A stretch of 64,000 nt of DNA, taken from positions 1,426,001-1,490,000 of the forward strand of contig CBDEGT010000003.1 of assembly GCA_965237965.1 (NCBI GenBank), read 5' to 3'. Source of the DNA: UBA2988 sp965237965 (GTDB lineage: Bacteria; Gemmatimonadota; Gemmatimonadetes; Longimicrobiales; Gaopeijiaceae). A program made the translations under genes and the position numbers. The notes beneath the pieces were generated by a model. It was not told the DNA's origin and made no database searches. It worked only from the letters and a program-made list of their open reading frames with translations. Of this stretch, positions 24,905 to 32,778 are shown piece by piece (positions within the stretch are counted from its first letter, which is position 1; every line of letters begins with the position of its first letter).

Positions 24905-26197
24905 GGGACGCGACGGGTCGGGGGCACCGTGACCCGCGTAGTAGATGAAGACGAGGTCGTCCCAGTCGGCCTGCTGGAGGAAGACGAAGAGAGCCTCGCG
25001 CATCTTCGCGGCGGTCGCATTCTCGTCGGTGAGGAGCAGGACGTGATCTTCCTCGAACGGGCCGGCCGCGTCCGAGCGCAGGAAATCGTATACGGACCGT
25101 GCGTCGGCCTCCGCGAATTCGAGGTCTGGGATCTCGGCGCTCGCGTACTGGCCGACGCCGATCACCACGGCCCCGCGCTCATCGACACGCGGCGCGGCGA
25201 TAGCCTGGCTCTCCGCTCCGGAGGGGCCGATGGCGACCACCTTCACGCTGTCCCGCGACATCGGGAGGGTGGTCTCTGCCCAGAAGCGCTGTGCCTGCAG
25301 GCCGCCCAGACCCAGGCTGGCGGCCTCCTGCGGGTCGAGCGGCTCCAAGTTGGCCGGCTTCCCCTCCACGGTCACCGATCGTGTCTCTCCCACGACCACG
25401 CCCTCGAGCCGGACCGGGTTGAACAGCGAGGCGGAGCGCTCCCCGCGCTTCACGACCCCAAGCCCACGCGTCTGGCCTCCCCCGGTCGCCGGTCGCACGT
25501 CGGCCATGAGGATCGCAAGGCCGGGCGCCGCCACGCCCGCATCGGTGCGGGTCTCCTGGACCTGCTGCCCGACCGAGCCCGGGTCCGGACGCCAGTAGGC
25601 CTGCTCCTCCCAGGGCGTGCTCTCCCAGTCGTTCATCAATTGGCCCAGCAATGGTGACGTCTCGAGCAGACGCGCGGTCGCCTGGCGGATCGCCTTGGTA
25701 CGAGCTGCCTGCTCCGTGGCCTCGATGGCGCGTGAGCTCGACTGGGCCGCAGCCACCACGTGGCCACGGTCGAGGCGTAAAGCCCGGATCGAGACCTCAC
25801 TCGTCGCGGTGATCAGGGTGCCGTCGACGGGGTCCGGGCGCGCTCCCCAATCGGCCACGCCGATGATGAGCACGTGGGCTCCGAAATCTCTCCCGAGCTG
25901 AACCGCCGCCCCCTCGTCCCCGTCCAGCGCAGACTGCACCAGGTCGCGCTGGGCCGCGGTATGGGCGAGGGCCGGGTCGACCAGTGGGAAACCCGCCTCC
26001 CGCAGAAAGCCCGACAGATCTCGGGTCGCGACGTCCCCCTGCCCTTCCTCGGCGATGAAGACCAGCGTGCGGGGCAGGTCGGAAGCGAACGCGATCTCCG
26101 CCTGCTGGGCTGCCACCGAGCCGATCGAGAGGTTCATGGCCGCGGCCATGCCGATGGCCAATCCGAGGGGCGCGAATCCACGCATGCGCACGGTCAC
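24905..26197 (-). pseudogene. Second caspase-family protein, truncated in the catalytic domain
   Basis: GTG 26197 overlaps the upstream stop (GTGA), has GGAGG six bases before it, and starts a signal peptide ending near VAAQQ. A CsgG-like region of about 130 aa (REAGFPLVDPAL, HVLIIGVADWGARP) is followed by a DUF4384-like part and a caspase domain. The latter shows AVVIGVGQYASAEIPDLEFA and the catalytic His in FIYYAGHGAPDPSRPDN. Homology stops there, before the catalytic Cys. The remaining open frame to 24545 is antisense to the cyclase. The gene is cut at an abnormal junction near 24.9 kb. Confidence 0.72.
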
Positions 26198-26470
26198 TGG
26201 ATACCTCCACGCTCGAGACGTTCGATGGCCGCCACGGCGTCCCGGTGTGTCGGGTGGATCTCGATTGCCCTGCGGTAATGCTCGAGGGCCTGGGTGGCAT
26301 CCCCTCTGTCCTCGAAGTCCACTCCGCGGGAGAATTCGACGGTGGCGAGCACGGGAATCTTCACGATCTGTGGACGGGCCGACGGTGGCGCCAGATCGAG
26401 CTTTGACGAGAACATGTCGGCCATCTTGACGACCACGTCGAGCAGGTCGTCTGTCCGTCCGTTGAAGTGG
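26194..26470 (-). pseudogene. C-terminal fragment of a CsgG/FlgO-like TPR protein
   Basis: The fragment reads GRTDDLLDVVVKMADMFSSK, a proline-rich linker, then a TPR pair (GDATQALEHYRRAIEIHPTH). It resembles the end of curli-assembly or FlgO-type lipoproteins that carry TPRs. It is translationally coupled to the second caspase. Its N-terminal part is missing because a truncated phosphofructokinase gene begins at about the same point on the other strand. Confidence 0.55.
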
Positions 26471-26473
26471 CCG

Positions 26474-27313
26474 GTGACAGACCCCGACGGGACGGTGGTC
26501 ACCCGCGATCGCTCGAGTGAGGTGATCGAGGCGGTTCGCTCGAAGGGCTTCGACGGACTGATCGCGATCGGCGGGGACGGCTCCCTTCACATCGCGTCAC
26601 GCCTTTACGACCAGGGCCTGCCCGTGATCGGCGTGCCCAAGACGATCGACAACGATCTGCGCGCCACCGCGATCACGTTCGGCTTCGGCACGGCTGTCCA
26701 GACGGCGACCGAAGCACTCGACAAGCTCCATTCGACCGCAGAGGCCCACCAGCGGATCATGGTCGTGGAGCTGATGGGTCGGCATACAGGATGGATCGCG
26801 CTGCACGCGGGGCTCGCGGGCACCGCCGACGTGATCCTGATCCCGGAGATCCCGTACGACGTGGACCGTGTGTGCGCGAAGATCGAGGATCGTTACCGGA
26901 GCGGGCGGGAGTTCGCCATCGTGGTCGCGGCCGAGGGCGCGTTCCCGAAGGGGGGGGAAGCTGCGTTCAAGGAGCGGGCGAAGCCGGGTGCGGCCGCGCG
27001 GTATGGGGGCGTGGCCGAGAAGCTGGCCACGCAAATCAGCGAGCGGACCGGGCGAGAGACACGCTCACTGGTACTCGGGCACCTGCAGCGTGGGGGGGAG
27101 CCTATCGCTGACGACCGTCTACTCGCCCTGCGTTTCGGCTCGGCCGCGGTCGAGTGCGCGGCGGACGGACGTTGGGGGTGCATGGTAGCGATCACCCGGC
27201 TGGGCGTGGAGCCCGTGCCGCTCCGGGATGCGGTGGAGAGCCTCAAGATGGTGCCGACGGACGGAGACCTGGTGCGTACCGCCCGTGCGCTTGGAGTGAG
27301 CTTCGGAAATTGA
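26474..27313 (+). pseudogene. 6-phosphofructokinase lacking its N-terminus
   Basis: The frame reads DRSSEVIEAVRSKGFDGLIA, then the family motifs GGDGS, GVPKTIDNDL, ELMGRHTGWIALHAG and GHLQRGG, through to a normal C-terminus. These belong to the ATP/PPi-dependent phosphofructokinase family that makes fructose 1,6-bisphosphate. About 90 N-terminal residues, including the first GGDxPGLN nucleotide loop, are missing. The open frame upstream to 26294 is antisense to the TPR fragment. The gene as it stands is very unlikely to be functional. Confidence 0.8.
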
Positions 27314-27337
27314 CGAGCCAGGGCGGACAGCTACGGC

Positions 27338-29824
27338 TCAGCGGGAAGCGCGCTCCTCCAGGTACCGAGCCCACGCCCGGCCATCCAGCGAGACCAGGTT
27401 CGCGAACAGTCGGTAGGCGCCCGGCACGCCGGCCGGGAACTGTCGGAAGAAAGCGAGCCCCGTGTACACGTAGAGGCCTTCGCCCACCGGCGCGACGAGG
27501 ATTGACCCCTGGAGGGGTTCCTCGCCCGGGTCAGCCATCTCGAGCAGCGGCGTAAAGGGCGCACCCCATTCGCCCAGGAAATAGAGGCCGCGCTCGTGCA
27601 CCCAACCGTTCCAATCCTCGGTCGCAAGCGGGTTCGGTGAATTCAGGATCGGGGAAGACGGGTCGAGGATCCTCACCGAAGCGTGCTCATCCGTGACCCG
27701 ATCGTGGGGACGGCTGATCCGCACCGGATATGGAGCGAACGCGCCGTCCCCGTACTGATACTGTTGGTACTGGACGATCACGGTCCCGCCGGTCCGCGCG
27801 AAGTCGAGCAGCCGCGCGTTGGCGGCGACCAGATCCGAGCGCGTCTCGTAGGCGCGCACCCCCACCACGACCGCGTCCAGACCGCGGAATTCTCCGGCGC
27901 TCACCCGGGCGGAGGTGAGCAGCTCCGCGTCCACTCCGATCTGGCGAAGCGCCTCGAAGCCGTCATCACCGGTGCCCATGACGTACCCGACCCTGAGCCC
28001 CTCGGCGACGCGCACCGGAACCCGGGTGACCTCGACGCCCGCGGGAACGAGATAGACGGCGCGGCGAATGTGCGGATAGTCCACGACCTCCACGGTGCGG
28101 TCCCACTGCCGTCCGTCCACCCCCTCCGCGATCGCGCGCAGCACGACGCGATCCGCCGCAGCACTCGTGTCTCCCTCGGCCGAGGGAGGCGGTGATACCA
28201 GAAAGGATACCGAGGTGATCGCACCGGGCTCGCTGACCTCGAACGCGGCGGTGGCAGGCACCACCGTCCACCCGGTTGGAGCCTCGAGCCGCACCGATCC
28301 GCGCACCCCGTCCTCGGCCTCGCCCTTGACCCGCACGGCGATTTCGCGAGGCGACGAATCCGAGAGCGGCCATGCCATGGTGGGCTGATCGATCGCGACC
28401 GAAATCGCGGGGACCACCAACACGGGTTCCCGAAATTCGCCGGACGCCTGGGCGACGCCGACGAAGGGCGCCTCCAAGAGCAGGTGCGTCTCGGCGAGCT
28501 CCGCGCCTTCGTCACCCGCAATCTCCAGGTCGGCGCCGCCCTCGATCGGAGGGGGATCGAACGGAAGGCCGTGCAGACCCGGATCGGCCGGCCAGCGGTA
28601 CAGGTCACCGACGCGTGTGTCCCGCATGAAGTAGGGCTCGGTCGGGGCCGCGTCGGCAGGCACCGTGACGCGAAACGACCAGCGGGCGAGCTGACCTGGC
28701 TCGATCGGACCACCGGACGCGGGCAGCTCCGTGGGGGGCGGCTGTGCGCCGCCCCGTCCACCATCGGAAGCGCGCGCCGGCACCTCCGACGCCCGCCAGC
28801 CCTCCGGCACCAGAATCCGGGGCCGCGCCCGCTCGATGCGGTAGCGTCCGCCGTTCCAAACCTGAACGGTAACGAACGTTTCCTGCCCGGGAATCAGGAG
28901 GTCATCCTCCGTCGCGGCGTCGACGACGATCCCGGCTGCGGCCAGCAGGGCACGCTGTGCAACTGCGGCGTGGTGAGCGACCGCGTGCTGGAGCTCAGTG
29001 GCAAATCCTCCACCCGGCAGCGGAGCGCCCTCGGCGCCGGAGGTGGGGGCCATCCCCGCGAGCGCATCGAGGTGGCCGAGCGCGCGCGCCAGCGGCGGAA
29101 CCGCGCGCCCGGGATCGCTCACGCCGAGCGCCGCCTCGGCCTCACGGATAGAAGTGCGATACGCCTCGATCTCAATCGTCGCGCGAACGCCGTACCGAAG
29201 GGTGGCCGCCAAGCCCGCGAGCGTCGTGTCGACACCCGCGAATAGCCCTGCAACCGGATCGATCTCGCGCACCGCGTCGACCAGCACGAGCGAGGTCGTG
29301 CGCGGCCCCGGGCGTTGAGCCGCCCCCATGTCCTGCGAGCGGTGCTGACTGCGGCCCTCCATCGCGACCTGATACCAGGAGCGGCCCAGCACCGGATCAA
29401 ACGCACCGGTTTCCATCACGGCCATCGGCGTTCCCTCGGGATCGCGACGCGCGTTGCGAAGCAGCTTGGTGGGCTGCCACGCATCGACGTGCTCCAGTTG
29501 ATCCGGAAAGCGATCGGGATCGCCGGCCGCGCTGAAGCCCTCACGCGCCATGATGCCGGCCGCCTGGTGCTGGCCGTGGCCATCCGACGGAGTGCCCGAA
29601 AACACCGAGACGATCACGTGAGGGCGGAATACGCGGATGACCCACACGACGTCGCGCAGCAGCTCTTCGCGCGGCCAGTGCGCGAACGCCTCGTCGGCGC
29701 TCTTCGAGAACCCGTAGTCGATCGCGCGCGTGAAGAACTGCCTTCCTCCGTCGATCGTGCGCGCCGCCTCTAGCTCGCCCGTGCGCACGATGCCGAGCCC
29801 CTCCATCAGCTCCGGCCCGATCAA
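27338..29824 (-). CDS. PIG-L family deacetylase, main part (frameshifted)
   Basis: Continuation of a PIG-L (LmbE-like) enzyme of about 918 aa in all. The N-terminal part of this frame carries the second half of the deacetylase domain, including FRPHVIVSVFSGTPSDGHGQHQAAG with its metal-binding histidines. It is followed by NEW3-like beta domains (PGQLARWSFRVTVPADA) and a C-terminal GATase-like region (LRVGYVMGTGDDGFEALRQI). This long form is found in soil and marine diderms and may act on glycans. The metal-binding start of the domain is in the fragment at 29821-30093. It converges on the phosphofructokinase gene with a 24-bp gap. Confidence 0.8.
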   Translation of the reverse strand: MIGPELMEGLGIVRTGELEAARTIDGGRQFFTRAIDYGFSKSADEAFAHWPREELLRDVVWVIRVFRPHVIVSVFSGTPSDGHGQHQAAGIMAREGFSAAGDPDRFPDQLEHVDAWQPTKLLRNARRDPEGTPMAVMETGAFDPVLGRSWYQVAMEGRSQHRSQDMGAAQRPGPRTTSLVLVDAVREIDPVAGLFAGVDTTLAGLAATLRYGVRATIEIEAYRTSIREAEAALGVSDPGRAVPPLARALGHLDALAGMAPTSGAEGAPLPGGGFATELQHAVAHHAAVAQRALLAAAGIVVDAATEDDLLIPGQETFVTVQVWNGGRYRIERARPRILVPEGWRASEVPARASDGGRGGAQPPPTELPASGGPIEPGQLARWSFRVTVPADAAPTEPYFMRDTRVGDLYRWPADPGLHGLPFDPPPIEGGADLEIAGDEGAELAETHLLLEAPFVGVAQASGEFREPVLVVPAISVAIDQPTMAWPLSDSSPREIAVRVKGEAEDGVRGSVRLEAPTGWTVVPATAAFEVSEPGAITSVSFLVSPPPSAEGDTSAAADRVVLRAIAEGVDGRQWDRTVEVVDYPHIRRAVYLVPAGVEVTRVPVRVAEGLRVGYVMGTGDDGFEALRQIGVDAELLTSARVSAGEFRGLDAVVVGVRAYETRSDLVAANARLLDFARTGGTVIVQYQQYQYGDGAFAPYPVRISRPHDRVTDEHASVRILDPSSPILNSPNPLATEDWNGWVHERGLYFLGEWGAPFTPLLEMADPGEEPLQGSILVAPVGEGLYVYTGLAFFRQFPAGVPGAYRLFANLVSLDGRAWARYLEERASR

Positions 29825-30093
29825 GTTTTGTCCGCCATCCCCCCGCGTGAGGGAGAGGTAGGCAGTCTCGGCTCCATCCCGCGCGCGAGAGTGGCCAACA
29901 GGGCGGAGTTCTCGTCGTCCGGGTGCGCGCCGATCAGGAGCACTCGCTTGACGCCATCCAGTTGTCTGAGAAGGAGTGCCGCCTCCACGACCCCAGCCTG
30001 CGGGCGCTCCTGTCCGAACACGGGCGGCACGGCGAGCAAGAGCGCAGCGAGAGCCGGCAGGAGGGGAGCGATCGAGCGGTGGCTTCTGGGCAC
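29821..30093 (-). pseudogene. N-terminal signal peptide and metal motif of the PIG-L deacetylase
   Basis: A signal peptide (LLPALAALLLAVPPVFGQ) is followed by VKRVLLIGAHPDDENSALLA, which includes the AHPDDE zinc motif of PIG-L enzymes. After LARGME this frame is non-homologous, while the neighbouring frame continues AETAYLSLTRGDGGQNLIGP. A single missing base near 29,870 therefore splits the gene. Read together, the two parts form one exported enzyme. Confidence 0.8.
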
Positions 30094-30109
30094 GCGTCGA
30101 ACCTACTAC

Positions 30110-30469
30110 TCAGCGCTCGGCCGGCCAGGGGCGCCCGAGGGCGGCCGGGGCCCGTGCGCGCCCCACCCACCCCGCCAACGCGAGCAACGTGACCACGTAG
30201 GGGAGGGCGAGGAAGAGCTGGTAGGGCAGATCCATCTCGAGTGCCTGGAGCGAGAACTGGAGCGCCGAGGTGGCGCCGAACAGGAGTGCCCCTGCCAACA
30301 CCCCCAGAGGGTGCCAGCGTCCGAGCACCACCACGGCGAGCGCTATGAAGCCGCGCCCCGCTGACATCCCTTCGGCGAACGTAGCGGTATGTGCGAGGGC
30401 CAGGTGGGCTCCCGCGACTCCACCCAACGCGCCCCCGAACACGGTCGCGAGCACGCGCGCGCGCACCAC
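30110..30469 (-). pseudogene. C-terminal part of a BMP-type ABC importer permease
   Basis: This 119-residue frame has three to four hydrophobic helices and the family pattern AEGMSAGRGFIALAVVVLGRWHP. This is the conserved cytoplasmic loop and helix of nucleoside/simple-sugar importer permeases (YufP/YufQ, BmpD type), ending in a normal C-terminus. The N-terminal two thirds are missing. It is fused at about 30.47 kb to the start of the substrate-binding lipoprotein of the same kind of transporter. Confidence 0.7.
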
Positions 30470-30474
30470 GCCGC

Positions 30475-30684
30475 GCCGAGCGAGTCACGGAGCAGGAGCA
30501 GACCCTCGTAGCCGCCCGCGTACCAACCGGCGTCGCTCACCGGTCCCGACGTGAGTAACGCGAATCGAGCGGACCCGGGCGCAGCCGCTCCGTCTCCGGC
30601 TCCATCTCCCCCGCACCCGCCCAAGCATAGACCGCTCAGCACCCAGGCGGCGGCCAGCGCACGCCGTAGATCGCGAGTGAACAT
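30475..30684 (-). pseudogene. N-terminal fragment of a BMP-family substrate-binding lipoprotein
   Basis: ATG 30684 starts a lipoprotein signal peptide (lipobox CLGGC) followed by RFALLTSGPVSDAGWYAGGY and EGLLLLRDSLGA, the typical first strand and helix of BMP/Med-family nucleoside-binding proteins. Homology then ends and the frame passes into permease sequence. An internal deletion between the binding protein and the permease, which would remove the ATPase gene, explains the arrangement. Confidence 0.75.
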
Positions 30685-30783
30685 AGCTCCCTCTTCCCCC
30701 GAGGATCTCGAGTACGGACGGATGCGCAAGCGAGCGGGCGCGCGCAAGCTTTACAAGATCTTTCGTCAAGCGCATCATCACCC

Positions 30784-30819
30784 TCCCCTTCGGGCCCCTC
30801 CCCTTCGGGCCCCTCCCCG
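30784..30819. repeat. Short tandem repeat, 15-bp unit
   Basis: TCCCCTTCGGGCCCC occurs twice in tandem (30784-30798, 30799-30813) and a third copy begins at 30814. Each unit can form a small CCC-TTC-GGG hairpin. It lies in the gap between the divergent BMP fragment and the NhaC gene, shortly before the GTG start of NhaC. Confidence 0.8.
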
Positions 30820-30837
30820 AGCCTCCGACGACGTCCC

Positions 30838-32778
30838 GTGCCCCGACGCCCCGGGATCCTCCCCTTCCTCGTTTCGATCTCGGCGCTTCTGTGTGCCCCA
30901 TCCGCGCGCGCCCAGGAGGTCCAGGAGGCCCCCGCCGTCGTCTTGAGCGGCGTGCCTTTCGAAGTGATCGTGCGGGGCGACCCCGAAGGGAGCGCGCTCT
31001 GGGAGGTGCACGATGCGCGGGGCGAGTTGATCGGGAGCGGGACGGCCCAGCCGGGAGAGTCGGTGACGCTCGGTGACATGCGGGTGACGACGCGGGATCA
31101 GCTCCCACTTGAGGTCGGCGGCGGTGACACCCTCCTCGAGGTGGCTCCGATTCTGGTCCCTGGATGGTTCTCCCTGCTCCCTCCGCTCGTGGCCATCGCA
31201 CTCGCGCTGGTCTTCCGGGAAGTCATTACAGCGCTGGTCGCCGGGGTGTGGCTCGGCGCCCTGGCGATCGCGGGCTTCGATCCGTTGCGGGCGACCTGGC
31301 GATTGGTGGACGCACTCGTCGTCCCCGCGCTCGGCGACGTCGACGGCGGCCACACTCAGATCGTCATATTCTCGTTGCTGCTCGGGGGGATGGTCGGGAT
31401 CATGTCGCGTAACGGCGGCACGACGGGGATCGTCGCGGCCGTCGCGCCGCTGGCCAGCACCCGCCGCCGTGGAAAGATCGCGACGTTCGTCGGCGGAATG
31501 GGAGTGTTCTTCGACGACTACGCCAACTGCCTGATCGTCGGCAACACCATGCGGCCCATCACCGACCGACTTCGAATCTCGCGCGAGAAGTTGGCCTACA
31601 TCGTCGATTCGACCGCCGCGCCGGTCGCCGCGCTCGTGCCGATCTCAACCTGGGTGGGCTACGAGATCAGCCTCATCGCGGATGGGCTGCGCATCGCTGC
31701 GGAGCAGAATCCGGAGAGCGCCGTAGCGCTGGCGGGCGCCAGCCCCTTCACCGTTTTCGTCGAGACGATCCCCTACCGGTTCTATCCGCTGCTGGCCCTG
31801 CTGTTCGTCATGATGACGTCGATGATGAATCGAGACTGGGGTCCGATGGCGCGGGCCGAGCTGCGCGCTGCTCGGGGTGAGGGGGTGTACCGGCCCGGGG
31901 CCCAGCTGGCGACCGACACGGAGGCGGCATCGCTGGACGCCCGGGACGGCGTGCCCAACCGCTGGTGGAACGCAGCGCTACCCCTGCTGGTCGTCGTCGG
32001 CGTCGTGCTGGGGGGGCTCTACACCACCGGCCGGACGGGAGCGGGGCCGGGCGCGTCCCTGCTCGACGTCTTCGGGGCCGCAGACCCGTTCGCTACGCTG
32101 CTGTGGGGCTCGCTGGCGGGCTGCCTGGCCGCCTTCGCGCTCACGGTGGGGCAGGGGCTGCTGTCCCTGAGGGAGACCATCGAGGGCTGGTTGGCCGGCA
32201 TGCGTGCGATGATGATCGCCGTGGTCGTTTTGGTGCTGGCCTGGTCTCTCGGTGCGGTCACCGAGCAGTTGGGCACCGCCGCCTACCTCGCGCAGATCCT
32301 GGAGGGCAACGTCGCGCTCCGGCTCCTGCCCTGGCTCGTGTTCGTGGTCGCTGCTGCGATGTCGTTCGCGACCGGCACCTCGTGGGGCACGATGGCGATC
32401 CTGCTCCCGCTCGTGATCCCGCTCACGGTCTCACTCGGTGGGGGTGCAGGGTTCGACGGCAGCCTGCAATACTCGATCCTGCTGGGGACCATCAGCTCGG
32501 TGCTCGCGGGAGCGATCTTCGGCGACCACTGCTCGCCCATCTCGGACACGACTGTATTGTCCTCGACCGCGTCCGCATGCGACCACGTGGACCACGTTCG
32601 CACGCAGCTACCCTACGCGCTCCTGGTCGCCATGGTGGCGATGGCTTTCGGCGACATCGGAACCGCCTACGGACTGCCGTTATGGGCCACGTTCACGATC
32701 GCGATCCCCCTGTTGTGGGCGTTCCTTCGCTTCCGCGGCGTGGCGATCCCGGAAGGCGCGCCCCCTACCAACCTTTGA
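30838..32778 (+). CDS. NhaC-family Na+/H+ antiporter with exported N-terminal domain
   Basis: The 646-residue protein belongs to the NhaC/arsenite-permease-like antiporters. Membrane motifs include NGGTTGIVAAVAP, GVFFDDYANCLIVGNTMRPI, DSTAAPVAALVPISTW, ATGTSWGTMAILLPL and FGDHCSPISDTTVLSS. Before the first transport helix lies a cleavable signal-like segment and about 110 periplasmic residues with a beta-sandwich look (VVLSGVPFEVIVRGDPEGSA). That is not part of the usual family. The GTG start has no obvious SD. The last 14 bases overlap the convergent AGCS gene. Confidence 0.85.
   Translation: MPRRPGILPFLVSISALLCAPSARAQEVQEAPAVVLSGVPFEVIVRGDPEGSALWEVHDARGELIGSGTAQPGESVTLGDMRVTTRDQLPLEVGGGDTLLEVAPILVPGWFSLLPPLVAIALALVFREVITALVAGVWLGALAIAGFDPLRATWRLVDALVVPALGDVDGGHTQIVIFSLLLGGMVGIMSRNGGTTGIVAAVAPLASTRRRGKIATFVGGMGVFFDDYANCLIVGNTMRPITDRLRISREKLAYIVDSTAAPVAALVPISTWVGYEISLIADGLRIAAEQNPESAVALAGASPFTVFVETIPYRFYPLLALLFVMMTSMMNRDWGPMARAELRAARGEGVYRPGAQLATDTEAASLDARDGVPNRWWNAALPLLVVVGVVLGGLYTTGRTGAGPGASLLDVFGAADPFATLLWGSLAGCLAAFALTVGQGLLSLRETIEGWLAGMRAMMIAVVVLVLAWSLGAVTEQLGTAAYLAQILEGNVALRLLPWLVFVVAAAMSFATGTSWGTMAILLPLVIPLTVSLGGGAGFDGSLQYSILLGTISSVLAGAIFGDHCSPISDTTVLSSTASACDHVDHVRTQLPYALLVAMVAMAFGDIGTAYGLPLWATFTIAIPLLWAFLRFRGVAIPEGAPPTNL

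Noticed and set aside
24900..25657. C-terminal extension of the adenylate cyclase frame
   Set aside because: The sequence after VYEIVEL is antisense to the second caspase gene and shows no homology to cyclases.
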